Assembly (NCBI RefSeq): GCF_023115355.1
Contig: NZ_CP096019.1
Span: 992,001-1,056,000, forward strand
From: Halocatena salina
Lineage (GTDB): Archaea; Halobacteriota; Halobacteria; Halobacteriales; Haloarculaceae
DNA length: 64,000 nucleotides
Reading direction: 5' to 3'
A program made the position numbers and the translations under genes. How positions within the stretch are numbered: position 1 is the stretch's first letter; each line of letters opens with the position of its first letter. The notes beneath the pieces were generated by a model, which searched no databases, was not told the origin of the DNA, and saw nothing but the letters and a program-made list of their open reading frames with translations. Shown here in pieces: positions 1 to 8,363 of this stretch.

Positions 1-1
1 G

Positions 2-580
2 AGCCGAAAGGCGCTGTTCGACATCGGCGTTGCCGGGCCACTGGCCGGACTCGTCGCCGCCATCGTCGTAACAACGGTGGGGTTACAACTCGATCCAGTC
101 ACCGTCGACGGACCGATCTACCAGATCGAGAGCCTGAACTATCCCCCACTCATTCAACTCATCGCGGCGGCCACCGGCACACAGCTTTCGTTCGCCGAAA
201 GCGGAACGCGGGTTAATCCAGTCGTCGTCGGCGGCTGGGTCGGTATGTTCGTCACGTTTCTCAACCTGCTTCCGGTCGGTCAACTCGATGGGGGACATCT
301 CCTGCGTGCGATGCTCGGCAAACGACAGGAGACCGTGGCGGCATTCGTCCCGGCCGTGCTGTTCGTGTTGGGATCCTATCTACTATTCGTGCGTGAGTTC
401 GAGCTCGAATCCGTCTTCCTCTGGTTTTTCTGGGGACTCATCACGATCGGCTTTGCGTACGCTGGCCCGGCCCATCCGATCCACGACGAACCGCTCGACA
501 CACGACGAATGGCGATCGGCGTGGTCACGTTCGTGCTCGGACTGCTCTGTTTCACACCTGTTCCGTTCCAATTGGTGTAA
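2..580 (+). CDS. site-2 protease (M50 family), C-terminal part
   Basis: The frame is open from the window edge, so the N-terminus and the HExxH zinc motif lie upstream of the window. The visible 192 residues contain KALFDIGVAGPLAGL, typical of the region after the first catalytic helix of site-2 proteases. Later comes LLPVGQLDGGH, the conserved LDG motif that carries the third zinc ligand (Asp). Several hydrophobic segments follow, ending in a FTPVPFQ tail. The family cleaves substrates within membranes. The substrate is not known here. Family assignment is firm; the specific role is not. Confidence 0.9.
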   Translation, partial: SRKALFDIGVAGPLAGLVAAIVVTTVGLQLDPVTVDGPIYQIESLNYPPLIQLIAAATGTQLSFAESGTRVNPVVVGGWVGMFVTFLNLLPVGQLDGGHLLRAMLGKRQETVAAFVPAVLFVLGSYLLFVREFELESVFLWFFWGLITIGFAYAGPAHPIHDEPLDTRRMAIGVVTFVLGLLCFTPVPFQLV

Positions 581-808
581 ACGATTCGACGCTAGAGAAC
601 AGCGAACGAGTGCTGTAAGATATAATTCCATATGTATTATTAATAGGTTAGTGTATTTATGCATATGTAATATATCAACACATAATCAATAAAATGATTA
701 TTGCTACAGCTATGGTAGTCACCGAGGGAATATACGGTGTATGAGTAGAAAGAACGATGGGACAGGGCCGGGGGGCGCCACCTCTGGGAGGGCAAGTTCA
801 GAACGGGA
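581..808. other. AT-rich intergenic spacer
   Basis: This stretch lies between the protease and the broken haloperoxidase gene. Its first half (about 610-720) is clearly richer in A+T than the flanks and has TATA-like runs. I see no open frame with haloarchaeal codon use and no RNA gene. Confidence 0.5.
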
Positions 809-1827
809 ATGACCGACGATTGACCGACGAACGTTGCTTCAGGGGATGGTTTTCGCTGGTATCGCTACTGGTGGATTGGAGCGACTCGCCGATCGGGTAA
901 CCGCCTATGATGGTGGATACGACGACGTGTACGACCGTCACGATCGCCTGACGGATGCGATCGCCAAGCGTGAGCAGACGACCCAACGGTTGTTAACCGA
1001 TCTTACCGAGATCGAAGCGGCGTACACCAGTTCGTACTTCGAACACACAAAGCGGTTATGGAACCGAGATGTATCCGGCTCTCTTTATGAAAGAGATGGC
1101 CATGGAAAAAGACGGGGACGGTGACCCCTATCTAGAGGAATTCGTCTCCGTCGATGCCCACGAGACTGTCATGCGTCCGCTCGTTCAAAACCGTGATGGG
1201 TACGGTGGCATTCCACAGGGGGACGAGCGACGGTTCATCAGCCCCCAGTCAGTTCACTCGTTTCCGACAGAAGGGATGGATTCGTGGTCCGGAACGATAC
1301 CCCCAGCACCAGCACCCGACAGCGACCACATGGCAGGTGAAATGATCGATCTTTACTGGATGTCGGCTCTGCGTGATCGCCCTTTCGATACCTACGACGG
1401 CGATATCACGAACGAAGACATCGCAGCGGACCTCACCGCCATCGTCGAGGCAGATCTCGAGACGATCGATTACGGACCGAACCTCTCACAGTTTCTAATC
1501 CAAGACGGGATGTTCGGTGCGTTCCCGGTCAGTCCGAAGATCAAGACGTTCCACCGAGGACAGGACTACGGTACCACTCGTGATGAGTGGTTGGGACTGA
1601 TAGCAGGCCGAGGAAAGGGGGCCGAAGCGTCACCGCCGGAATCGAGACTCACGGTGGGACCGAACACGTGGAGTGTACTGATCGTCAACGTCTTAGGATC
1701 CGATCAGGCTCCCTGGTGGGCGACGTTCGCCGTCCAGCACAACCTCAAACACGGCCACGGATACGACATCGCCGTCGATGATCTCGTCGGTCCCGAAACT
1801 TGGCAGGCGCTCGTCGATCGCTTATAA
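809..1827 (+). pseudogene. broken secreted vanadium-haloperoxidase-like (PAP2 superfamily) gene with peptidoglycan-binding-like tail
   Basis: Three pieces in three frames read as one protein. ATG at 809 gives MTDD then a stop. Skipping one base continues as DRRTLLQGMVFAGIATGG, a twin-arginine signal, in the frame open to 1124. A second shift between about 1090 and 1115 moves into the frame open to 1827. That last frame carries RRFISPQ, HMAGEMIDLYWMSALRDRPF and GPNLSQFL, which resemble the N-terminal half of bacterial and haloarchaeal vanadium-dependent haloperoxidases. The C-terminal PAP2-type vanadate-binding histidines are absent. The end instead carries VGPNTW and LVGPETWQALVDRL, resembling peptidoglycan-binding repeats. 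Two frameshifts and the missing catalytic half argue for a dead gene. The family call is by motif similarity only. Confidence 0.6.
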
Positions 1828-1852
1828 TCATTCGAAATCCGATCGAACCGGA

Positions 1853-2713
1853 TTAGTGGCTGTACCCGCGGTCTGGGAGCGGTTCACCGTCGATCGTCAC
1901 ACCGCGTTCGGTGACGGTGCCGATCGGCGTCACCGGCACGGATGCAACCGTCTGAACCGTCCCCACGTCGTCAGTCGTGAAGACGAGTTCGAAATCCTCG
2001 CCGAAATGAACGGCGTGCTCGAACGCTTCGGAGGCGTCGGTCGTAGTGCTGTACACGCGCTCGTCGATCGGGAGCGAATCGCGGTCCACGTCGAATCCAC
2101 AGCCGCTGGCGTCAGCGAGTTGGTGGAGCGACCGAGCAAGCCCGTCGCTAGAGTCCATCATCGCGCCCGCGTGAGATGCGATCGCCTGTCCGGTAGTGAC
2201 GCGCGGCTCGAAGCGAAACAGCGAGTTCGCCGACTCGGGATCGTGCTCGAACAGTTCGAGGGCGGCCGCGCTGCGTCCCAGCGTACCGGTCACACAGAGT
2301 GTTTCACCCGGCGTTGCTCCCGATCGGGAAACCGGGGAGGTACCGCTGCCGATGGCGGTCGTCGCAACAGTGAACTCAGCGTGTTCGTCGAGATCCCCAC
2401 CGACGTACGCCGCATCGCACAGGTCACACGCTGCTCGCGCACCGTCGATGAAATCCCGCAGTGCGTTCTCCTCGAAAGAAGGTGACCCGTACACCGCGAC
2501 CGCTGCCGTGGCCTCGACGCCCATGGCGGCGATGTCGGACAGCGATGCGCCGACCGACCGCCATCCTGCCGTGTACCGCGTCGTTCCGGTCGGAAAGTCC
2601 GTGCTTTCGTGGAGCATATCCGTCGAAATCACGAGATCATCCACGACCGCCCCGTCGTCACCCGCCGCCGGAAGCCACGAATCGATGAGCGAAAGTGCAG
2701 CCCGTTCGTGCAT
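1853..2713 (-). CDS. thiL: thiamine-monophosphate kinase
   Basis: ThiL uses ATP to phosphorylate thiamine monophosphate to thiamine pyrophosphate, the last step of cofactor synthesis, in the cytoplasm. The 286-residue product has the AIRS-fold kinase signatures: GDDGAV near residue 18, STDMLHE near 30, VGASLSDIAAMG near 55, and MMDSSDGL in the second half. I chose the ATG at 2713 (MHERAALSL), which matches where family members begin; an in-frame ATG at 2725 would add four residues. It is convergent with the broken haloperoxidase gene and divergent from rps19e. Confidence 0.92.
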   Translation of the reverse strand: MHERAALSLIDSWLPAAGDDGAVVDDLVISTDMLHESTDFPTGTTRYTAGWRSVGASLSDIAAMGVEATAAVAVYGSPSFEENALRDFIDGARAACDLCDAAYVGGDLDEHAEFTVATTAIGSGTSPVSRSGATPGETLCVTGTLGRSAAALELFEHDPESANSLFRFEPRVTTGQAIASHAGAMMDSSDGLARSLHQLADASGCGFDVDRDSLPIDERVYSTTTDASEAFEHAVHFGEDFELVFTTDDVGTVQTVASVPVTPIGTVTERGVTIDGEPLPDRGYSH

Positions 2714-2831
2714 CGTCGTCACCACTACACGATACGTTGCAATGAGTATCCCGGCCCCACCGTGGCTTTGCCGCCCACTTCGTCACGTTCGCGTGGACCC
2801 CCCGACGGTAAGCCGAACGGCACATCGATGT

Positions 2832-2838
2832 GTTTAAA
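2832..2838 (+). promoter_or_regulatory. TATA-like box of rps19e
   Basis: TTTAAA lies about 27 nt before the S19e start codon. That spacing would put the transcript start at or next to the ATG, the leaderless arrangement common in haloarchaea. Inferred from position only. Confidence 0.45.
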
Positions 2839-2863
2839 CAGCGCGCGAGAGGATAAACCCGTA

Positions 2864-3313
2864 ATGACGACGTTTTACGACGTGCCGACCGACGCGCTCA
2901 TCGAAGCGGTCGGTGAGGAACTCGACATCGAAGCACCGGAGTGGGCGGCCTACACGAAATCGGGCGTCTCCCGCGAACTTCCCCCCGAAGATGAGAACTT
3001 CTGGCAACGTCGTGGGGCTAGCCTCCTGCGGCGGGTGGCAATCGATGGCCCAGTCGGAATCGAGCGACTGCGGACGCAGTACGGTGGCTCGAAGCAGGGA
3101 TCGACGCGGTACCGCGTCCGTCCCGATATGAAAGCCGACGCCAGCGGTAACGTCATCCGTACCATTCTCCAACAGCTCGAATCCGAGGGTCTCGTGGAGA
3201 TCGCAGAGGGAGAAGGCCGACGGATCACCGGCGCAGGTCGTTCGCTCCTCGATGAGACCGCATCGGACGTACTCGAGGATCTCGATCGCCCCGAACTGGA
3301 ACGGTACGCCTGA
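2864..3313 (+). CDS. rps19e: 30S ribosomal protein S19e
   Basis: This 149-residue protein is the archaeal/eukaryotic S19e, absent from bacteria, which helps mature and form the small-subunit head. Visible family features are TTFYDVPTDALIE at the start, EWAAYTKSGVSRELPP, WQRRGASLLRRV, the GGSKQGSTRYRVRP rRNA-binding segment and a C-terminal winged-helix end with ILQQLESEGLV. The ATG at 2864 follows a TATA-like box at leaderless distance. An open frame extends further upstream but is not family-like. It is followed by the PDCD5 gene, a usual archaeal neighbour. Confidence 0.97.
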   Translation: MTTFYDVPTDALIEAVGEELDIEAPEWAAYTKSGVSRELPPEDENFWQRRGASLLRRVAIDGPVGIERLRTQYGGSKQGSTRYRVRPDMKADASGNVIRTILQQLESEGLVEIAEGEGRRITGAGRSLLDETASDVLEDLDRPELERYA

Positions 3314-3396
3314 GTGTTCTGACAGTCGATCCGGCTTCGTCCCACCGACCACCACCAGTTTGGCCCGTCACGGTTTTGTGTCGTCCTCTCTAATCG

Positions 3397-3747
3397 ATGG
3401 GCATGTCGAGCGAGGACGAGCTCGAGGAACTCCGACAGAAGAAGATGGAACAGCTCAAAGAGCAACAGCAACAGCAGGACGTCGACGAGGAGGCGCTCCA
3501 GGCCCAACAGGAACAGGCCGAAGCCCAAAAGAAGGCGGTGCTTCGTCAGAACCTCACCGATGGCGCTAGAAAGCGCCTCAACACGGTGAAGATGTCCAAA
3601 CCCGAACACGGAGAGCAGATCGAGCGCCAAGTGATCGCTCTCGCACAGAGTGGTCGTGTGCAAGGTAAAATCGACGAGAATCAGATGAAGCAGCTCCTCG
3701 ATGAGCTGACACCGGATTCTCAGAGCTTTAATATTCGCAGGCGCTGA
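3397..3747 (+). CDS. PDCD5 family DNA-binding protein
   Basis: This 116-residue protein belongs to the archaeal/eukaryotic PDCD5 (TFAR19) family of small helical nucleic-acid-binding proteins of unclear function. The N-terminal third is a charged, glutamine-rich helix ([20 protein letters not shown]). The core contains [20 protein letters not shown], the most conserved stretch of the family, and the end is basic. A second ATG at 3403 is also possible. Its place directly after rps19e is typical of archaea and links it loosely to ribosome genes. Confidence 0.93.
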   Translation: MGMSSEDELEELRQKKMEQLKEQQQQQDVDEEALQAQQEQAEAQKKAVLRQNLTDGARKRLNTVKMSKPEHGEQIERQVIALAQSGRVQGKIDENQMKQLLDELTPDSQSFNIRRR

Positions 3748-3814
3748 GGCAGGTGATCGCACGTCGTGCTCGCGCTACCGCACAGTTGAAGTGTATTCTC
3801 CGAGAGGATCGGAT

Positions 3815-5113
3815 ATGTACGAGCACATCAAGGGGTTCCGTGATTTCTACCCCGAGGAGATGGGTGCGCGACGGTCTGTCGTCGACACCTTAGAGCGCGT
3901 TGCCCGTCAGTATGGCTTTCGAGAGGTGGGAACGCCAGCACTCGAACGCACACAGCTGTACGTCGACAAAAGCGGCGAAGAGATCATCGAGGAACTGTAT
4001 TCGTTCGCCGATCAGGGCGGGCGGGAGCTCGCACTCACCCCAGAACTGACACCGACCGTGGCACGTATGGTCGTCGCCAAACAACAGGCGCTCACGAAGC
4101 CGATCAAATGGTTCTCGACGCGCCCGTTCTGGCGGTACGAAGAGCCACAACAGGGTCGGTTCCGGGAGTTTTATCAGACGAACGTCGACAGCTTCGGTTC
4201 GTCCGATCCGGCAGCGGACGCCGAGATACTCGCGTTTACGGCGGATGCGCTCACCGAACTCGGACTCACAGGCGCGGAGTTCGAATTCCGCGTCAGCCAC
4301 CGGGACATCCTGGGCGGACTGCTCGAAACGTTCGACGCTGATGTCGACGTGGCTGGAGCGATCCGCGCGGTCGACAAGCGCGAAAAGATCGAACGGGCGG
4401 CGTATTACGATCTGTTGGTTGAATGTGGTCTGACACGATCACAAGCCAGCACGTTTGATGAGCTGCTGTCGGCCAACGATCTCTCGGAGCTGACGGCGTT
4501 TTCCGACAACGAGCGACTGACCGACGCCGTCACGAACCTTCGGGAAGTGTTGGCAGCCACCGAGGATTTCGGTGCACGCGAATACTGCACGGTCTCACTG
4601 GATACGGCACGCGGATTGGATTATTACACCGGGACCGTATTCGAGTGTTTCGACTCGACGGGGGATGTCTCCCGATCGGTGTTCGGCGGCGGTCGATACG
4701 ACGATCTGATCGAAGGGTACGGCGGACAGCCGACGCCAGCGGTCGGCGTTGCACTGGGACATTCGACGCTCTCGTTGTTGCTCGAACGAGCGGGGGTGTG
4801 GCCCGAGGAAGCGATCACAACCGATTACTACGTGTTGCAGGTCGGGGAGACACGCAGCGTTGCCGCTGAGATCGTGCAGTCCTTGCGTACACTCGGCCAC
4901 ACTGTCGAAACCGACGTTTCGGGACGGAGCTTCGGGGCACAGATGGGGTACGCCGACAGCATCAACGCCCAAACGGTGATCATCGTCGGCGAGCAGGATC
5001 TCGAATCCGATCAAGTGACGATCAAAGACATGCAGAGCGGCGAGCAGACGACGGCACCGCTCGATTCGTTCCCGCCAGAGCAGGGACGACCGACGTACGA
5101 CGACTACGCTTGA
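3815..5113 (+). CDS. hisS: histidine--tRNA ligase
   Basis: This class II synthetase charges tRNA-His. The 432-residue product begins MYEHIKGFRDFYPEEM (motif 1 region). It then shows WFSTRPFWRYEEPQQGRFRE (motif 2, with the ATP-binding Arg), RGLDYYTGTVFE (the histidine-specific HisA loop) and FGGGRYDDL (motif 3), followed by an anticodon-binding domain ending before residue 432. I chose the ATG at 3815 over an in-frame GTG at 3791 because family members begin at this Met. The stop TGA overlaps the truA start, so the two genes are probably translationally coupled. Confidence 0.97.
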   Translation: MYEHIKGFRDFYPEEMGARRSVVDTLERVARQYGFREVGTPALERTQLYVDKSGEEIIEELYSFADQGGRELALTPELTPTVARMVVAKQQALTKPIKWFSTRPFWRYEEPQQGRFREFYQTNVDSFGSSDPAADAEILAFTADALTELGLTGAEFEFRVSHRDILGGLLETFDADVDVAGAIRAVDKREKIERAAYYDLLVECGLTRSQASTFDELLSANDLSELTAFSDNERLTDAVTNLREVLAATEDFGAREYCTVSLDTARGLDYYTGTVFECFDSTGDVSRSVFGGGRYDDLIEGYGGQPTPAVGVALGHSTLSLLLERAGVWPEEAITTDYYVLQVGETRSVAAEIVQSLRTLGHTVETDVSGRSFGAQMGYADSINAQTVIIVGEQDLESDQVTIKDMQSGEQTTAPLDSFPPEQGRPTYDDYA

Positions 5114-5928
5114 TGCACCGCGCGTTCCGACTGGCCTACGACGGCAGCAACTACCACGGCTTTCAGCGCCAGCCCGATGTACCGACCGTCGAAGACGAAC
5201 TGTTCGGCGCGCTCATGGCGCTCGGCGTCTTCGACGGAGACCATCGGCCAGAGGGCTATGCCGCTGCCGGTCGGACAGACAAAGGAGTGTCTGCTGTCGC
5301 CCAAACGGTTTCTTTTGACTGTCCAACGTGGCTCGTACCACGAGCACTCAACAGCGAACTTCCGTCTGCTATTCGAGCGTGGGCGAGTGCCGAGGCACCG
5401 ACTGGATTTCACGCGACCCACGACGCCTCCTACCGCGAGTACACGTATCACCTCCACGCACCGGATGCGGATCGACAGCGAGCACGCGAAACGTTGACCG
5501 CGCTCAGTGGGTCCCACGATTTCCACAACTTGACCGTTGATACGGACCGTACTCGGCGGACGCTCGAGACAGACCTCGAAACGGCTGGTCCGTACCTCCG
5601 TGTTACACTCCGAGCACCCGGATTCGCTCGTCAGCTCGTCCGCCGCATCGTCGGACTCCTCACAGCAGTCGCACACGGTGACCGGGATGACGTCGATCGC
5701 GTGCTCTCTTCCGAGCAGCTCACCGGTCCCGACGGCGTGTGTGCCGCCCCGCCCGAGCCGCTGGTGTTGACCCACGTCGAATACCCCATGCTGGACTTCG
5801 ATCGTGACGTTTCGGCAGCGACAAGCGCCACGAAACTGTTCGAGACAAAACGAATCGAACAGGAAACACGATCACGAGTAGCTGGGACGATCCATAGAAT
5901 GATCGATGAACCATTCACCAATCAGTAA
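5113..5928 (+). CDS. truA: tRNA pseudouridine(38-40) synthase
   Basis: TruA isomerises uridines at positions 38-40 of the tRNA anticodon stem. The 271-residue protein has the catalytic motif GRTDKGVSA with the nucleophilic Asp at residue 56, preceded by YDGSNYHGFQRQP, and RAPGFARQLVRRIVG in the second half. The ATG at 5113 sits in a TGATG overlap with the hisS stop; a TTG one codon upstream is less likely. Pairing with hisS places two tRNA-maturation functions in one operon. Confidence 0.96.
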   Translation: MHRAFRLAYDGSNYHGFQRQPDVPTVEDELFGALMALGVFDGDHRPEGYAAAGRTDKGVSAVAQTVSFDCPTWLVPRALNSELPSAIRAWASAEAPTGFHATHDASYREYTYHLHAPDADRQRARETLTALSGSHDFHNLTVDTDRTRRTLETDLETAGPYLRVTLRAPGFARQLVRRIVGLLTAVAHGDRDDVDRVLSSEQLTGPDGVCAAPPEPLVLTHVEYPMLDFDRDVSAATSATKLFETKRIEQETRSRVAGTIHRMIDEPFTNQ

Positions 5929-6064
5929 TGGTGTGACGACATTTTGCAGTAATAAAATCGTATAGTAATACTATCATTTGGATGTGATACTAACCAGCAT
6001 CGCCATCAGATATCGTAATGCGGCTCATAATACGCCTGTATAGAATACGATCGGACGCAGGAGC

Positions 6065-6106
6065 TTTATAACAAAACAGAAACGGCCACTCAGGAGCTAC
6101 TGCGTC
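6065..6106 (+). promoter_or_regulatory. TATA box and Shine-Dalgarno-like site of the repeat protein gene
   Basis: TTTATA at 6065-6070 lies about 40 nt before the ATG at 6107. AGGAG at 6092-6096 lies 10 nt before the ATG and could act as a ribosome-binding site on a short leader. The region 5929-6064 upstream is A+T-rich and holds no gene that I can see. Confidence 0.45.
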
Positions 6107-6931
6107 ATGCCGAAAGACAGATCGAAGCGCGATGGGATTGGACGAAGAGACCTGGTAAAGATGCTCGGCGCAGCTGGTGTTACGATCGGTACTCTCGGGA
6201 CGGGAGTCACCGTTGCGTCAGCTAGTGACGATGGAAAAGGTAAGAAACACCACAAACGGAAAACGCCGAAAGACCTCAACATCGGATACACGCGCAAATA
6301 CGGGGAGTGGTGGCCCGACACGTACGACGATATCGGGAAGGAAGTCGACCCGGACAAATTCTACATCAAAGGGGACAAACGGAAAGTAGTGATCTGTGCC
6401 CCCTTCCCGTTCTCAGTTACTTACGCTACTCGTAAAAAGAAACATAAGAAGAAGCACGAGAAGCACGATAAAAAAGACGACAAGAAAGACGACGAGAAAG
6501 ACGACAAGAAACGGAAGAAACATCACCGGAACGGCAAGTCGCACGGTCGCTTCAAGGGCTGTAAAAAACAAAAAACGGTCCGTGCCAAAAAGGATGGGAA
6601 GCATTACCGCGCTAAGATCAAGTGTCCCAAGAAAAAGGAGATCTGTTGGTTCCGTGTCCACCATCCGGACAAAAAGGACGACCACAAGCACCATCACGAC
6701 CACGATGGTCGAGACCGAGATCGGGACCACGATGACCGAGACCGGGATCACGATGACCGAGACCGGGATCACGACCACGATGGTCGAGATCGAGATCGGG
6801 ACCACGATGACCGAGACCGAGACCGAGATCGGGACCACGATGACCGAGACCGAGACCGAGATCGGGACCACGATGACCGAGACCGAGACCGAGATCGGGA
6901 CCGAGACTGCCGAAAGAAAAACGACGACTGA
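6107..6931 (+). CDS. Tat-secreted mixed-charge repeat protein
   Basis: I do not recognise this 274-residue protein. It opens with a twin-arginine signal (GIGRRDLVKMLGAAG, then a hydrophobic run ending in ASAS). Next comes a short globular-looking part with NIGYTRKYGEWWPDTYDD, then a Lys/Asp/His-rich segment. The last third is almost only R, D and H in the patterns DDRDRDH and DDRDRDRDRDH. About five cysteines occur outside the repeat core. Such Arg/Lys density is unusual in a haloarchaeal secretome. The repeat resembles RD tracts of eukaryotic U1-70K or NELF-E only in composition, which I take as convergence. Metal, polyanion or mineral binding at the cell surface is a guess. Confidence 0.75.
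   Translation: MPKDRSKRDGIGRRDLVKMLGAAGVTIGTLGTGVTVASASDDGKGKKHHKRKTPKDLNIGYTRKYGEWWPDTYDDIGKEVDPDKFYIKGDKRKVVICAPFPFSVTYATRKKKHKKKHEKHDKKDDKKDDEKDDKKRKKHHRNGKSHGRFKGCKKQKTVRAKKDGKHYRAKIKCPKKKEICWFRVHHPDKKDDHKHHHDHDGRDRDRDHDDRDRDHDDRDRDHDHDGRDRDRDHDDRDRDRDRDHDDRDRDRDRDHDDRDRDRDRDRDCRKKNDD
6698..6906 (+). repeat. coding tandem repeats encoding RD/HD units
   Basis: A 21-bp unit occurs twice in perfect copy at 6733-6753 and 6754-6774. A 33-bp unit occurs at 6808-6840 and 6841-6873 without change, then at 6874-6906 with differences only at its end. The long unit equals the short one plus extra GACCGA hexamers, with one other base difference. Because the unit has almost no stop triplets, other frames on both strands stay open here too. 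Confidence 0.9.
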
Positions 6932-7278
6932 GATCACGCACCGCTCAGACGTTTTGAGATCGGGTAGCACCCGGATCATTTCTTCCCCGATATTTTTTGA
7001 CGGCTGGAAATAACCGAGCGCGATCAGAGAGAACCATCGGTAGCAGTCGCCGGATCGTCACGACGGAGGCTCGTGTACAGTTCCACTGAGAAGAGGGGCA
7101 CTGGTGCTTGAAACCCGTCCGTAACGAGACCGACGAGTGGGATGAACAGATTTCGTGCACTACTACAAACCAGCGCGAAACCGGACGTCGAACCTGCCGA
7201 ATAGAGCGGTTAGGCGGTCATTACTGAGGGAAACACGTTCATACTTACGTGGGTAGCTGCGCGGACAGTTACTGAACA
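6932..7278. other. intergenic region between two secreted-protein genes
   Basis: About 350 bases with no convincing gene. The left end holds a possible terminator (6961-6998). The right end (about 7200-7278) probably holds the promoter of the PGF-CTERM-type gene, but I cannot pick a clear TATA box. Confidence 0.4.
6961..6998 (+). terminator. possible terminator after the repeat protein gene
   Basis: A small hairpin (stem CGGGT/ACCCG, 3-nt loop, 6961-6973) is followed about 18 nt later by a run of six T residues. Haloarchaeal termination is mainly by T-runs, so the T-run is the more telling part. Confidence 0.35.
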
Positions 7279-8244
7279 ATGAATCGGCCGCACGACGATA
7301 CAACCAGTTCATCAACGGCGTACGAGCGTATGCTCGGCTTGAGCGCGAAAGCCGTGGTGGTCGTGATGGTGGTGGTGACTGTCGGTGCCGTGAGCATCAG
7401 CATGGCACCGATCGCAGACGCACAGGACGGTACCCCAAGCGACAATGGAACCAACGCCTCGGAAACGTTCGCTGTCGAACAGGGTGATACGTGTTATACG
7501 GTCACACCGATAGGAGACGGAACGAATAACGTGGTGTCCTTCTACGACTACCGCACCCACGGAAGCGGATACAGCTCCCGAGGAACGACCGACCTACAGG
7601 TCGAAGACACGAGCCAGTTCTTCTTCCACAAGGGGAACGGAGGACTGAGCCTCGTCTTTATCCACGATCAGTTTTCAGGAAACCGGAGCACGGGCGGCGG
7701 AGCCGTAACGCTCGTGATGCGCGGCCTGCCGGTCACCGGTGGTTGGACCGTCAAAGACGATGGCTACGCCGGAGCGAACGACACCTTCACGTTCAACAAA
7801 TCGATGACGACTGCGTCCTGGGGATGGAACGGCGGTCGTAACGACGGTGGTGTCTACCGAGCACCCCCAGACGACTGGGACAGCGAGATAACCATCGATC
7901 CGCAGTTCAACAGGGAGGCAAACTCCTACCCCTACCCCGGTTGGGATGGTGATGGCACGATGAACCAAGTCGAGCGCTGGATCGTCCGCTCCGGCGACGA
8001 ACAGGCCCATGCGCTCAATATGTATGATGAAGTGAAGATAACCCCGGGGACGTGTGACTCCAAAGGCGGAGAGCAAACCCAAACCCAAGAGCAGGGTCAG
8101 AGCCAGATGAACAACGATCAGGGTTCGAACGAGAACTCCGAGGGGTTGCGAACCATCGTGTCGGGACCGGGATTCGGGGTGGTGCTGACGGTGCTCGCCT
8201 TGGCTGTGGCGCTGATTGCGATCGTCGCCCACAGACGACAGTAA
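7279..8244 (+). CDS. secreted surface protein with PGF-CTERM-type C-terminus
   Basis: The 321-residue protein has an N-terminal Sec-type signal (hydrophobic AVVVVMVVVTVGAVSI followed by small residues near IADAQ). A glycine- and aromatic-rich ectodomain contains Cys residues near CYTVTPIG and GTCDSKGG. A Gln/Asn-rich linker follows. The tail is SGPGFG, a hydrophobic helix and a basic HRRQ end. That tripartite tail matches the sorting signal processed by archaeosortase A, which removes the tail and attaches a lipid. The ectodomain is not one I know. It lies just after the other secreted protein and may share its niche, but nothing shows they act together. Confidence 0.75.
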   Translation: MNRPHDDTTSSSTAYERMLGLSAKAVVVVMVVVTVGAVSISMAPIADAQDGTPSDNGTNASETFAVEQGDTCYTVTPIGDGTNNVVSFYDYRTHGSGYSSRGTTDLQVEDTSQFFFHKGNGGLSLVFIHDQFSGNRSTGGGAVTLVMRGLPVTGGWTVKDDGYAGANDTFTFNKSMTTASWGWNGGRNDGGVYRAPPDDWDSEITIDPQFNREANSYPYPGWDGDGTMNQVERWIVRSGDEQAHALNMYDEVKITPGTCDSKGGEQTQTQEQGQSQMNNDQGSNENSEGLRTIVSGPGFGVVLTVLALAVALIAIVAHRRQ

Positions 8245-8363
8245 ACCGTCCGATAGTCGCATACGGATCTCCGATCAGTTCGAAACCATTTTTCTAGACC
8301 GGGAATCCGGAAGAAGAGTCGGTCCGACGATGCGTTTAACAGAGACGGGACGAACCGTAGTAC

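Noticed and set aside
6001-6106. Riboswitch or attenuator before the repeat protein
   Set aside because: The A+T-rich stretch shows a TATA box and a short leader only; no stable stem structure.
6396-7013. Long open frames in other frames and on the minus strand over the RD/HD repeats
   Set aside because: The repeat unit contains almost no stop triplets in any frame, so they are open by composition. Only the frame from 6107 has a Tat signal and a promoter.
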